A DNA stretch of 64,000 nucleotides from an uncultured Lachnospiraceae bacterium (GCA_902761225.1 CACWJQ010000001.1:100239-164238), one strand, 5' to 3'. Positions 26,645 through 36,600 are shown, numbered from the stretch's first letter. Notes: a model not told the origin generated them from the letters alone. Translations and numbers: made by a program.

Positions 26645-27700
26645 ATGATTGATATTTATGACATCATGCAGAAAGCAAAAAATGCGGGAGCCAGTGACGT
26701 TCATATCACTGTAGGTGTGCCTCCCAAGATGAGAGTCAACGGAAGCCTTCTTACCGTTGAGGGGTACGACAGACTTATGCCTCAGGATACTCTGGACGTT
26801 GTCATGTCCATAGCAAACGAAGAGCAGAAGCGTAAGTTCGATGAGATCGGCGAGTACGATATGTCCTTCTCAATCCCCGCACTTGGCCGTTACCGTGTTA
26901 ATATATTCAAGCAGAGAGGTTCTGCAGGTCTTGCACTCAGACTTGTCGGTACCGAGATCCCTAATCCTGAGAAGCTCGGTGTTCCCAAGGCTGTTATCGA
27001 TCTCTATGAGAGAAAGAGAGGACTTATCCTCGTAACAGGACCTACCGGATCCGGTAAGTCAACCACTCTTGCATCCATCATTGACAGGATCAATGAGAAC
27101 CGTGATGCACATATCATCACTCTTGAAGACCCTATCGAGTATCTGCACATGCATAAGAGATCCGTTGTCAACCAGCGTGAGATCGGAATGGACTCCAATT
27201 CATATGCAAACGCTCTCCGTGCAGCACTCCGTGAAGATCCCGATGTCATTCTCGTCGGTGAGATGAGAGACCTGGAGACCATTTCAACAGCTATCACCGC
27301 TGCAGAGACAGGTCACCTGGTCCTTTCAACACTGCATACCATCGGTGCTGCATCCACCGTCGACCGTGTTATCGACGTATTCCCTCCTCACCAGCAGCAG
27401 CAGATAAGAATACAGCTTGCGGGCGTTCTCGAAGCTATCATTTCCCAGCAGCTCATTCCTACATACGACGGCAAGGGCCGTGTCGCTGCATTCGAGGTTC
27501 TTCTTGCAAATCATGCTATCAGAAACCTCATCCGTGAAGGTAAGTCACACCAGATCATGGGTGTAATGCAGACCAACAAGGCTATGGGTATGATCACCAT
27601 GGACGAAGCAATCTGCAACTTCTTCTACGAAGGCAAGATCGACAGAGATCAGGCGATCCACTTTGCACAGGATCCCGATGCGATGGAGATCAAGATCTGA
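26645..27700 (+). CDS. pilT: PilT-type retraction ATPase
   Basis: A type IV pilus secretion-type hexameric ATPase. It has the N-terminal PAS-like region (ASDVHITVGVPPKMRVNG), Walker A GPTGSGKSTT, an Asp box (IITLEDPIEYLH), the Walker B region DPDVILVGEMRD and the His box GHLVLSTLHT. The PilT-specific AIRNLIREGKSHQI is present. At 351 residues it matches PilT in size, not PilB. No pilus assembly genes (pilB, pilC, pilin) are next to it, so PilB and the rest must lie elsewhere if it functions. It is followed by a terminator and then by dprA and yifB/comM, both linked to DNA uptake. Confidence 0.93.
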   Translation: MIDIYDIMQKAKNAGASDVHITVGVPPKMRVNGSLLTVEGYDRLMPQDTLDVVMSIANEEQKRKFDEIGEYDMSFSIPALGRYRVNIFKQRGSAGLALRLVGTEIPNPEKLGVPKAVIDLYERKRGLILVTGPTGSGKSTTLASIIDRINENRDAHIITLEDPIEYLHMHKRSVVNQREIGMDSNSYANALRAALREDPDVILVGEMRDLETISTAITAAETGHLVLSTLHTIGAASTVDRVIDVFPPHQQQQIRIQLAGVLEAIISQQLIPTYDGKGRVAAFEVLLANHAIRNLIREGKSHQIMGVMQTNKAMGMITMDEAICNFFYEGKIDRDQAIHFAQDPDAMEIKI

Positions 27701-27723
27701 TAAACGCGATGATTTATATCCTG

Positions 27724-27759
27724 ACGTCTCCGGCTTTTTGCGGCCGGAGACGTTTTTTT
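27724..27759 (+). terminator. Intrinsic terminator after pilT
   Basis: ACGTCTCCGGC and GCCGGAGACGT form a perfect 11-bp stem, followed by seven T. Confidence 0.95.
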
Positions 27760-27760
27760 C

Positions 27761-27789
27761 TTGACCCGCACGCTTTTGTGTTCTATTAT
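27761..27789 (+). promoter_or_regulatory. Promoter of dprA
   Basis: TTGACC and TATTAT are separated by 17 bases, directly after the pilT terminator. The start codon is 69 bases downstream. Confidence 0.8.
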
Positions 27790-27858
27790 GTCCATACGTC
27801 AGATCAAAGGGCGTTCGCCCGTCTTTTTCCATGTATATATACAGCAGAAAGGAATTCA

Positions 27859-29082
27859 TTGGATAGGGATGAACTTCTGTCATTTAGTGTGCCTGAACGC
27901 GACAGACCGTATGCGTTCTGGCTTGTTTCGGTTCCCTGGATAGGCCAGGGGCCATTGCCGAAGCTGCTGAGTACCTTCGGTTCTCCGAGGGATATCTATA
28001 AATGCAGCGACCGGGAACTCCTTGCGGGAGTCGGAAACCGCACAAAGATAGATCAGCTTCTTGCATACAGGAAAAAATACGATATCTTCGGAAAATACGA
28101 TGATCTCATGCGATCGGGCATGAAGCTCAGCTTTGTGTGGGATGATGATTATCCTCTAAGGCTTAAGTATATACCGGATCCTCCCATTGCTCTGTTTTAT
28201 TACGGCAGACTTCCGGAGAACGATAAGCTGTCTGTTGCGGTGATCGGAGCAAGACAGTGTTCCGGGTATGGTGCCCACCTGGCTTCGGAACTTGGAGAGG
28301 CTCTCGGCAAAAATGACATCAATGTCATAAGCGGAATGGCTGTCGGGATCGACGGTATAAGTCAGGCATCAGCCATAGGGTCAGGAGGAGCATCTTATGC
28401 AGTGCTTGGAAGCGGCGTTGATGTGTGTTATCCGGAATCCAACAGGATCTTATACGAGAAGCTTAAGGAAAGCGGCGGGGTCATATCCGCGTATCCTCCG
28501 AAAACTGCGGCAGAAGCCAGATTCTTTCCTCCAAGGAACCGTATCGTCAGCGGACTTGCGGATGCTGTCGTTGTGCTGGAAGCAAGGACCAGAAGCGGAA
28601 CGCTCATCACGGTAGATATGGCTCTTGACCAGGGAAGGGATATATATGCGGCGCCCGGCAGGCTTGGAGATGAGCTGTCAGCCGGATGCAACGGACTGAT
28701 AGGACATGGTGCGAGAGTTTATCTGTCCCCCGGGATATTCATGAAGGATATCTTCGAGGATCACCATGAGACAGTGATATCTTCTTTTGCGGGAACAGGT
28801 CTGTCTGACCTTGCCGGGAAGAAGAGAAAGGCCTCAGCCTCCGATATAAGGCACAGGAATTACAGCGCAGATGATGAAGAGGAACCGGATCTTGAAGAGG
28901 ACTCGATGATCATATACAGAAAGCTTACCTATCATCCACAGAGCGCGGAGGACATAGATGATGCCCTCAGACGGTCAGGAAACGTTTCTCCGGGTGATAT
29001 AGGGATAAGCCTGATACTGATAGAACTGTGCATTAAGGAGCTTGCCATCCAGGTAAGCCCCGGATACTATTGCAGGAAATAA
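27859..29082 (+). CDS. dprA: DNA processing protein DprA
   Basis: DprA loads RecA on incoming single-stranded DNA during transformation. The Rossmann-like core is clear: VAVIGARQCSGYG, VISGMAVGIDGISQ, YAVLGSGVDVCYP, PPRNRIVSGLADAVVVLEA and SGTLITVDMALDQGR. An N-terminal helical domain (residues 1-100) and a small C-terminal winged-helix-like region (about 345-407) complete it. The start is TTG 27859 behind AAAGGA. The frame is open further upstream, but that part contains the pilT terminator and this gene's promoter. Length 407 is slightly long. It is 19 bases before yifB/comM. Confidence 0.95.
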   Translation: MDRDELLSFSVPERDRPYAFWLVSVPWIGQGPLPKLLSTFGSPRDIYKCSDRELLAGVGNRTKIDQLLAYRKKYDIFGKYDDLMRSGMKLSFVWDDDYPLRLKYIPDPPIALFYYGRLPENDKLSVAVIGARQCSGYGAHLASELGEALGKNDINVISGMAVGIDGISQASAIGSGGASYAVLGSGVDVCYPESNRILYEKLKESGGVISAYPPKTAAEARFFPPRNRIVSGLADAVVVLEARTRSGTLITVDMALDQGRDIYAAPGRLGDELSAGCNGLIGHGARVYLSPGIFMKDIFEDHHETVISSFAGTGLSDLAGKKRKASASDIRHRNYSADDEEEPDLEEDSMIIYRKLTYHPQSAEDIDDALRRSGNVSPGDIGISLILIELCIKELAIQVSPGYYCRK

Positions 29083-29101
29083 ACAGCGTTTAGGAGAGAA
29101 T

Positions 29102-30634
29102 ATGTTCACAGATATATTATCGGCAACATTGCAGGGGATCAATGCCCTTATTGTCCATGTGGAGACTGATATAGCATCGGGTATGCCCGTCTTTAATATC
29201 GTGGGGTCGCCTGGACAGGAGATACGTGAATCCAGGGACAGGATAAGGGCTGCTCTTAAGAATAACGGCATATCCATTCCGCCATCCAGGGTGACCATAA
29301 ATCTGTCACCCGGAGACCTGAAAAAAGACGGAACACACTATGACCTTCCCATAACCATCGGGATGCTGATATCAATGCAGTATCTTCCGGAAGGCTGTGC
29401 CGAGGGGATCCTTTTTATGGGAGAGATGGGACTAAACGGAGAGATAAGAGCCGTAAAGGGGGTTCTTCCGGTCGTACAGGCTGCGGCAAAGGCAGGTATA
29501 TGTGAATGCATAGTTCCTGCGGATAATGCTGCGGAGGGCTCGATCGTTCCGGGGATAAAGGTAAGGGGAGCGTCCGATCTTGCATCAGTCATCATGTATC
29601 TTATGGGCAAGGATGAGGATATGCTTCCCGCTGTTTCTGCAGATCCGGCATCGGTTTATGATGAAAATAAGAGTTTCATACCGGATTTTGACCAGGTCAG
29701 GGGGCAGGAAAGGGCAAAGCGTGCAGCTCTTATAAGTGCATCGGGATTCCATTCCCTTCTTATGACCGGACCTCCGGGTGCCGGAAAGTCAATGATAGCA
29801 AGAAGGATCCCTGGGATACTTCCGCCTCTTACTTTTTCCGAGAGTCTTGAACTGACCTCCATTTACAGTGTTGCGGGGTGTATGCCGAAGGGTAAGGCTT
29901 TGATCAGCACCAGAACCTTTCAGGCTCCCCATCATTCCGTTACAAGGCAGGCACTGGTGGGAGGCGGACTTTATCCCATGCCCGGGATGATCTCTCTTGC
30001 ACACAGATCGGTTCTGTTTTTAGATGAGCTGCCTGAGTTTGGAAGGGATGTCATAGAAAGTCTCAGGCAGCCCCTTGAGGATAAGAGCATACAGATATCC
30101 AGGGTGAGATATTCGGTGGAGTATCCTGCGGATTTTCTTCTTGTATGTGCGATGAACCCATGCCCCTGCGGATATTTTCCGGACAGGGGCAGATGTAAAT
30201 GCACGGAAAATGAGATAAGGAGATATCTGGGTAAGATATCCGGTCCGCTTCTTGACAGGATAGATCTGTGCACGGAGCTTAAGAACGTGGATATAACCGA
30301 TATCCGCTCAGGCGGCACTGGCATGTCATCAGGGGAGATGTCCGAAATGGTCGGGAGGGCAAGAGAAGCCCAGAGCCGCAGGTTCAGGGGGACTTCCTAC
30401 AGATTCAATGCAGATCTTAAAGCGGAGGATATAGACAGGGTATGCAGTCTTGGTAAGGATGAGGCTGAGCTTATGGAAAAGCTCTATAAGCAGCTGTCTC
30501 TTTCTGCACGTTCGTATCACAGGATCCTGCGGGTTTCAAGGACCATTGCGGACATGGAAGGATCCGAAGTGATCACCCGAAAGCATCTTCTTGAAGCTGT
30601 CTCTTACCGCCCGGACCTGGACTATTTCAGATGA
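29102..30634 (+). CDS. comM: YifB/ComM-family AAA+ helicase (Mg-chelatase-like)
   Basis: The 510 residues have the N-terminal ChlI/Lon-like domain (IVHVETDIASGMPVFNIVG, TINLSPGDLKKDGTHYDLPI in consecutive parts) and an AAA+ module with Walker A GPPGAGKSMIARR, Walker B SVLFLDELPEF and the arginine-finger region. A Cys cluster (NPCPCGYFPDRGRCKC) is typical. ComM promotes branch migration of DNA during natural transformation. It sits directly after dprA in one operon, which supports a DNA-uptake or recombination role. Start follows AGGAGAG. Confidence 0.94.
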   Translation: MFTDILSATLQGINALIVHVETDIASGMPVFNIVGSPGQEIRESRDRIRAALKNNGISIPPSRVTINLSPGDLKKDGTHYDLPITIGMLISMQYLPEGCAEGILFMGEMGLNGEIRAVKGVLPVVQAAAKAGICECIVPADNAAEGSIVPGIKVRGASDLASVIMYLMGKDEDMLPAVSADPASVYDENKSFIPDFDQVRGQERAKRAALISASGFHSLLMTGPPGAGKSMIARRIPGILPPLTFSESLELTSIYSVAGCMPKGKALISTRTFQAPHHSVTRQALVGGGLYPMPGMISLAHRSVLFLDELPEFGRDVIESLRQPLEDKSIQISRVRYSVEYPADFLLVCAMNPCPCGYFPDRGRCKCTENEIRRYLGKISGPLLDRIDLCTELKNVDITDIRSGGTGMSSGEMSEMVGRAREAQSRRFRGTSYRFNADLKAEDIDRVCSLGKDEAELMEKLYKQLSLSARSYHRILRVSRTIADMEGSEVITRKHLLEAVSYRPDLDYFR

Positions 30635-30757
30635 TGGCAAAAGTGATTAAAATTGTTTCTTAAAACAGGTGTTCAGATGATGTAAAATAGGGAATGGTTT
30701 TAGAGGATGAAGGCAGTATGCTGCTTAAGGTTCTGCCGGTAATTAATGGAGAATGCT

Positions 30758-31816
30758 ATGTCATACAGAGAAGAGACGAAAGAGATAAGGATCGGAAATG
30801 TCAGGATAGGCCACGGCAACCCTGTAGCCATCCAGTCAATGACAAATACCCCCACTGCGGATGTGAGTGCCACCGTGGCGCAGATACATGCCCTTGAGAA
30901 GGCCGGATGTGAGATCATAAGATGTACGGTTCCCGATGAAGATTCTGCAAAGGCTCTTTCTGAGATAAAAAAGCAGATAAGCATACCTCTTGTTGCGGAT
31001 ATCCATTTTGACTACAAAATGGCGATAATGGCTATGGAAAACGGTGCCGACAAGATCCGTATCAACCCGGGCAACATAGGCTCTGCCGATAAGGTCAGGG
31101 CTGTGGTGGACTGTGCAAGGGAGCGGGATATTCCCATAAGGGTCGGTGTCAACTCCGGATCTCTTGAGAAGGCTCTCTTTGAAAAATACGGCGGAGTCAC
31201 TGCCGAAGGTATCGTGGAGAGCGCGCTTGATAAGGTCAGGCTCATCGAGGATATGGGATATGACAATCTTGTTATCAGTATCAAATCATCAGATGTGATG
31301 ATGTGTGTAAAAGCCCATGAGCTTATCGCAGGAAAAACACCTTATCCCCTTCATGTTGGCATCACCGAATCGGGAACCGTAAGGAGCGGAAGCATCAAAT
31401 CCTCGGTGGGACTGGGGCTGATACTCGGTCAGGGGATAGGAGATACCATAAGAGTCTCCCTTACCGGAGATCCCTGCGAAGAGATAACCGCAGCAAGGCT
31501 TATACTTAAGACCCTTGGCCTGAGAAAGGGCGGTATTGATGTGGTATCCTGTCCCACATGCGGAAGAACAAAGATAGATCTTATATCCCTTGCAGGAGAG
31601 GTGGAGAAGATCGCTGAGAATTATCCTTACGACATAAAGCTTGCGGTAATGGGCTGTGCCGTAAACGGCCCGGGAGAAGCTAAGGAAGCGGATCTGGGTA
31701 TCGCCGGAGGCCTTCATGAGGGACTGGTGATCAGACGCGGCGAGATAATCCGAAAGGTTCCGGAGGACCGGCTTCTCGAAGCTTTGAAAAATGAACTGGA
31801 TAATTGGGATAAATAG
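30758..31816 (+). CDS. ispG: 4-hydroxy-3-methylbut-2-en-1-yl diphosphate synthase
   Basis: An iron-sulfur enzyme of the MEP isoprenoid pathway, converting MEcPP to HMBPP. The N-terminal TIM-barrel motif IGHGNPVAIQSMTNTPT and KIRINPGNIG are clear. The C-terminal cluster Cys residues are in VVSCPTCGRTKIDL and MGCAVNGPGEA. At 352 residues it matches the bacterial form without the plant insertion. I chose ATG 30758, behind GGAGA; an ATG at 30746 is in frame but its ribosome site is poor. In many Firmicutes dxr and rseP precede ispG and polC follows; only ispG-polC remain here. Confidence 0.95.
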   Translation: MSYREETKEIRIGNVRIGHGNPVAIQSMTNTPTADVSATVAQIHALEKAGCEIIRCTVPDEDSAKALSEIKKQISIPLVADIHFDYKMAIMAMENGADKIRINPGNIGSADKVRAVVDCARERDIPIRVGVNSGSLEKALFEKYGGVTAEGIVESALDKVRLIEDMGYDNLVISIKSSDVMMCVKAHELIAGKTPYPLHVGITESGTVRSGSIKSSVGLGLILGQGIGDTIRVSLTGDPCEEITAARLILKTLGLRKGGIDVVSCPTCGRTKIDLISLAGEVEKIAENYPYDIKLAVMGCAVNGPGEAKEADLGIAGGLHEGLVIRRGEIIRKVPEDRLLEALKNELDNWDK

Positions 31817-31903
31817 TTTTATTATTTTTACGTAACATGTTACAGCACCTGATCGGGTAGGCGAGAGCGCCACGACAGGGCTTTCAGGAGAAAGGAATGG
31901 AAT

Positions 31904-34900
31904 ATGCAGTTTTTATTTACTGAGGCCTTTCAGACCCTTAAGCTGAAAGGAAGGGCGGCAGTTCTTCTTGAGGATACGGTTGTTACAAGGGTAACAACTC
32001 CCAAAAGTCACGATTATCTCAATGTCTATCTTCAGAGCGACCACATAATCCCCAAGGATATAATACGTGAAGCGGAACGTGAGATCAGAAAGCAGGTCAT
32101 CAACAATCCGCGTACACAGGTGCGTATTTACGAATCTTTCAAGCTGTCAAGACAGCTTGATCTTAAGTCGGTATATGATGAATATGCCGATTCGGCTCTT
32201 ATCGAGATCGAAGAAAACAGCATAATGTTTTTCAATATGATGAGGACCGCCAGGGTCACCTTTGAGACGGATGATGTCATGTCCGTCTCGGTGGCGGATA
32301 TTCCCGTCTACAGATATAAGGAAAAAGAGTTCTCTGCTCTTCTGGAAGATATTTTTATCAACAGATTCGGCAGCAGAGGCTCTATTGAGATCACCTATCA
32401 CGAAGTGACCATCCAGGACAATGAAGACAGTGAGTTTCTTGCTGAGATCAGAACGGCTACTGAAAATGCCATGAAGTCAGAGGAAAAATTCCTCGGCGCC
32501 GTGCCTTCTGATGATAAGCAGACCAATTCGGATGGTGGGGAAAAGAAGAAGCCTGAAAATAATGCGAAAGATAAAGCATCAGGCGCTGCTCAGGGCGGAA
32601 AGACCGGTGAATACAAGGGAGCATCACGGGGCGGAGATCATCAGTATTCCGGATACAGATCCGGAGGCTTTGGCAGGAAGACACCGAAGCTTATGGACGA
32701 TCCAAACGCGATCTTCGGATCGGTATTTCCCGATGAAAAGACGGTGCCTCTCAGTGACCTGAACGAGGGAATGGGAACAGTCTCCGTAAAGGGAATGGTG
32801 TTTTCGGTAAAGGCGACGGATCTGAGGGATTCGGACAGATCCATCATAGCGTTCAATATCGCCGATTTCACTGATGCCATAAGCTGCAAGATATATGTTG
32901 ATAAGTCGGAATCCGCTGTTATGGCGGAAAAGCTTGAGCCCGGAACATTCATAAGACTCACAGGATTCGTCAATGTCAGTAACGGCAAGTTCGACAGAGG
33001 AGATCTTATTCTCGGCAATGTTAAGGGGATCGTTAAGATCGATGATTTCCGCACACCCAGAAAAGACAATGCGGGCAAAAAGAGAGTGGAACTCAGGATC
33101 CATACCAAGATGAGCGATATGGACGGAGTTTCGGAGACCAAGAAGATCGTAAAGAGAGCCTTCTCCTGGGGACACAGGGCAGTAGCGCTTACCGATAACG
33201 GAGTTGTTCAGGGCTACACGGATGCGTTCCATCTGTGGGATGAAGATCTCTGGGGCGGAAAAAAGGGAGAAAAGGCAAAGCGTAAGGAGGCAGGAGATCC
33301 TGATCCAGACAGACAGGATTTCTTCAAGATACTTTACGGACTTGATGCTTATCTGGTAGACGACCTTCACAAGATAGTAACAGGAGATGCGGATCTGCCC
33401 CTGATAGATACAGACTATGTAGTCTATGATATAGAGACAACGGGTCTTTCTCCTGTCAAAAACAAGATCATAGAGATCGGTGCGGTCAAGGTTTCCGGCG
33501 GCAGGATAGTAGGCAGGTATTCAACCTTTGTAAATCCTGAGGAACCCATACCCTACGAGATCACAAAGCTCACATCGATCACTGATGATGATGTAAGGGA
33601 TGCAGACCCCATTGCTCTTGTGATGCCAAGATTCCTGGACTTTTGCGAGGGCTGTGTTTGGGTTGCGCACAATGCGGAATTCGACGTCAATTTCGTAAAA
33701 GCAAAATGCAAGGAACTGGGGATACCTCAGGATCCCGTGTATGTGGATACATTCCCTCTTGCCAGAGTCCAGATGACCGGTCATGCAAGGTTCAGGCTCG
33801 ATGATGTTGCAAAATACTATAAGGTCGAACTGGGTCACCACCACAGAGCTGTGGATGATGCGGAGTGTACTGCGCTCTTTTTTGTAAAGATGCTGGAAGA
33901 ACTTGCGGGTGAGGGAATGAAGACCCTTGAGGATGTAAATAAAAAGGGTTCATCCAGCAAGGAAGCGATATCCAAGATGAGACCTTCAAGGTGCACCATC
34001 TTCGCCAAGAATGAACTTGGAAGGATACATCTCTATACCCTTGTCTCCGAATCCCATATCAATTACTTTAACAGATTCCCCAAGATTCCCAAGTCACTTG
34101 TTGAGAAATACAGGGAGGGTCTTATCCTGGGAAGCGGTAATCAGGACGGTGAACTCATGGATGCGCTGATGGAAGGCCATACACCGGAACAGATAGCGGG
34201 TGTCGTGAGATTCTATGACTATCTCGAGGTTCAGCCGCCCTCCGCATATGAATACATGATAGAGGACGACAGGCACTATCCGGGCATTACATCAAGAGAT
34301 GATATCGAGGATATCGTAAGGCAGGTGGTTGAACTGGGCAAGCAGTTCTCCAAGCCTGTATGTGCTACCGGAGATGCATTTTTCCTGGATCCCGAAGAGT
34401 CACTGTACAGGGATGTTATATACGATTCAAAGAGTGAGAACAGGGATAAGATACTTCCTCCCTCACCTCCTCTTTACTTCAGGACGACGGAAGAGATGCT
34501 TGAGGAATTCGCATTCCTCGGCTCACAGAAGTCGGAAGAGATAGTCATAACCAATACCAATATGATCGCCGACATGTGCGAATCCATTGCTCCTGTAAGA
34601 CCTGACAAGTGTCCTCCCGTCATCCCTGATTCGGATAACATGCTCAGGAGGATATGTGAGACAAGGGCACATGAGATATACGGTCCGGAGCTTCCTCCCA
34701 TTGTTACCGAAAGGCTGGAGAGGGAACTGAATTCCATCATAACAAACGGATTTGCGGTCATGTATATAATCGCACAGAAGCTGGTGTGGAAGTCGGTGGA
34801 AGACGGATATCTTGTTGGATCGAGAGGTTCCGTCGGCAGCTCCTTTGTTGCCACCATGGCGGGAATAACGGAGGTCAATCCTCTTGTTCCGCACTATTAC

Positions 34901-36580
34901 TGTTCCGAATGCCACTTCTATGATTTTGACTCCGAGGAAGTGCTTCAGTTCAGGGGAAAAGCAGGAGTCGATATGCCCGACCGCGTATGTCCGGTATGCG
35001 GCGCTCAGCTCCGCAAGGAGGGCTTTGATATACCCTTTGAGACTTTCCTCGGATTTAAGGGAAACAAGGAGCCTGATATCGATCTTAACTTCTCGGGAGA
35101 GTATCAGGCCAAGGCACATAAATATACCGAGGTCATCTTCGGAACGGGCCAGACCTTCAGAGCGGGAACCGTAGGAACCGTTGCCGAGAAGACAGCCTTC
35201 GGATTCCTCAAGAAATATTATGAGAAGAGAGGGATCAGAAGGAGAAATGCCGAGATTGAATTCCTTCAGAAGGGCTGCGAGGGAGTAAAGCGTTCCACCG
35301 GTCAGCATCCCGGAGGAATAGTTGTCCTTCCGAACGGTGAGGACATCAATACCTTTACGCCGGTACAGCGTCCTGCCAACGATATGACCACGGATACGAT
35401 AACCACACACTTTGATTATCACTCCATCGATCATAATCTGCTGAAGCTGGATATACTCGGACACGATGATCCTACCATGATCAGAATGCTTCAGGATCTC
35501 ATCGGCTTTGATCCCATCAAGGATATCCCTCTTGATGACAAAAAGGTAATGACACTGTTCCAAAATACCGATGCCCTTGGCATCACTCCTGATGATATAG
35601 GCGGATGCAAGCTGGGATGTCTGGGTATCCCGGAGTTTGGCACCGACTTTGCGATCAATCTGGTTCTGCAGGCCAAGCCCAGGATGTTCTCTGACCTTGT
35701 CAGGATATCCGGACTTTCACACGGAACCAATGTATGGCAGAACAATGCGGAAGTGATCATATCGGAAGGCAAGGCTGACATTTCCACGGCAATCTGTACG
35801 CGTGATGATATCATGACCTACCTGATAGGCAAGGGAATAGAATCCGAGAAGTCCTTCAACATAATGGAAGCCATAAGAAAGGGCAAGGTTGCCAAGAGCA
35901 GAAATGCCCAGGGAGAGATAACCTTCAAGGACTGGCCCGAATGGATAGCTGACATGAAGGCACATGATGTACCTGACTGGTATATATGGTCCGCTGAGAG
36001 GATAGAGTACATGTTCCCCCGTGCACATGCTGCGGCATATGTCATGATGGCCTGGAGGATCGCATACTGTAAGATATATTATCCTCTGCAGTATTATGCG
36101 GCATATTACAGTATCAGGGCCAAGGCCTTCAACTATGAGAAGATGTGCCTGGGCAGGGCAGCTCTTGAGGATAATCTTGCTGCGCTGAAAAAGAAAAAGG
36201 AGATATCCGATAAGGACAGGAATGCGGAGAAGCTTTCCAATACGGAAGTCGACCAGATGTCCGATATGAGGATAATCCAGGAAATGTATGCAAGGGGATA
36301 CGAGTTCATGCCCATAGACCTTTCAAAGGTTCATGCCACACTGTGTCAGGTCATGGACGGCAGGATCATGCCTCCCCTTACCAGCATAGAAGGTCTCGGA
36401 GCATCTGTTGCCGAAGCGATAGCATTTGAAGGCAGGAAAGGGCAGTTCATAAGCTGTCAGGATTTCAGGGACAGGACAAGAGCCTCCCAGACCATCACGG
36501 ACAAGCTGAAGGAACTGGGGATTCTCGGGGATATTCCGGAGTCGAACCAGATGAGTATATTCGATATGTTCGGCACCTGA
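31904..36580 (+). CDS. polC: DNA polymerase III PolC-type alpha subunit
   Basis: The main Gram-positive replicase, 1558 residues. In order: N-terminal domains, an unstructured Gly/Lys/Ser-rich insert (about 205-255), an OB-fold, a split PHP domain, a DEDD 3'-5' exonuclease inside it (YDIETTG, Asp509 and Glu511; HNAEFDVNF), and the polymerase core with PDIDLNFSG (Asp1058, Asp1060), the Cys-rich zinc site (CSECHFYDF, CPVCGAQL) and the HhH tail (IEGLGASVAEAI). The PHP metal ligands are altered: Arg398 where His is usual (ELRIHT), TDN (Asn432) for TDH, and GDAFFLDP (Phe826) for GD.H. So proofreading must rely on the exonuclease. Longer than the ~1440-residue B. subtilis PolC. Confidence 0.97.
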   Translation: MQFLFTEAFQTLKLKGRAAVLLEDTVVTRVTTPKSHDYLNVYLQSDHIIPKDIIREAEREIRKQVINNPRTQVRIYESFKLSRQLDLKSVYDEYADSALIEIEENSIMFFNMMRTARVTFETDDVMSVSVADIPVYRYKEKEFSALLEDIFINRFGSRGSIEITYHEVTIQDNEDSEFLAEIRTATENAMKSEEKFLGAVPSDDKQTNSDGGEKKKPENNAKDKASGAAQGGKTGEYKGASRGGDHQYSGYRSGGFGRKTPKLMDDPNAIFGSVFPDEKTVPLSDLNEGMGTVSVKGMVFSVKATDLRDSDRSIIAFNIADFTDAISCKIYVDKSESAVMAEKLEPGTFIRLTGFVNVSNGKFDRGDLILGNVKGIVKIDDFRTPRKDNAGKKRVELRIHTKMSDMDGVSETKKIVKRAFSWGHRAVALTDNGVVQGYTDAFHLWDEDLWGGKKGEKAKRKEAGDPDPDRQDFFKILYGLDAYLVDDLHKIVTGDADLPLIDTDYVVYDIETTGLSPVKNKIIEIGAVKVSGGRIVGRYSTFVNPEEPIPYEITKLTSITDDDVRDADPIALVMPRFLDFCEGCVWVAHNAEFDVNFVKAKCKELGIPQDPVYVDTFPLARVQMTGHARFRLDDVAKYYKVELGHHHRAVDDAECTALFFVKMLEELAGEGMKTLEDVNKKGSSSKEAISKMRPSRCTIFAKNELGRIHLYTLVSESHINYFNRFPKIPKSLVEKYREGLILGSGNQDGELMDALMEGHTPEQIAGVVRFYDYLEVQPPSAYEYMIEDDRHYPGITSRDDIEDIVRQVVELGKQFSKPVCATGDAFFLDPEESLYRDVIYDSKSENRDKILPPSPPLYFRTTEEMLEEFAFLGSQKSEEIVITNTNMIADMCESIAPVRPDKCPPVIPDSDNMLRRICETRAHEIYGPELPPIVTERLERELNSIITNGFAVMYIIAQKLVWKSVEDGYLVGSRGSVGSSFVATMAGITEVNPLVPHYYCSECHFYDFDSEEVLQFRGKAGVDMPDRVCPVCGAQLRKEGFDIPFETFLGFKGNKEPDIDLNFSGEYQAKAHKYTEVIFGTGQTFRAGTVGTVAEKTAFGFLKKYYEKRGIRRRNAEIEFLQKGCEGVKRSTGQHPGGIVVLPNGEDINTFTPVQRPANDMTTDTITTHFDYHSIDHNLLKLDILGHDDPTMIRMLQDLIGFDPIKDIPLDDKKVMTLFQNTDALGITPDDIGGCKLGCLGIPEFGTDFAINLVLQAKPRMFSDLVRISGLSHGTNVWQNNAEVIISEGKADISTAICTRDDIMTYLIGKGIESEKSFNIMEAIRKGKVAKSRNAQGEITFKDWPEWIADMKAHDVPDWYIWSAERIEYMFPRAHAAAYVMMAWRIAYCKIYYPLQYYAAYYSIRAKAFNYEKMCLGRAALEDNLAALKKKKEISDKDRNAEKLSNTEVDQMSDMRIIQEMYARGYEFMPIDLSKVHATLCQVMDGRIMPPLTSIEGLGASVAEAIAFEGRKGQFISCQDFRDRTRASQTITDKLKELGILGDIPESNQMSIFDMFGT

Positions 36581-36600
36581 AAAAACTCTAAAAAAATATC

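Noticed and set aside
27709-27858. N-terminal extension of dprA
   Set aside because: It would contain the pilT terminator and the dprA promoter; TTG 27859 has a ribosome site.
34523-35563. Long open frame on the - strand opposite polC
   Set aside because: No recognisable motifs, no ribosome site, and it lies fully within the highly conserved PolC polymerase region; it is a shadow of the codon bias on the + strand.
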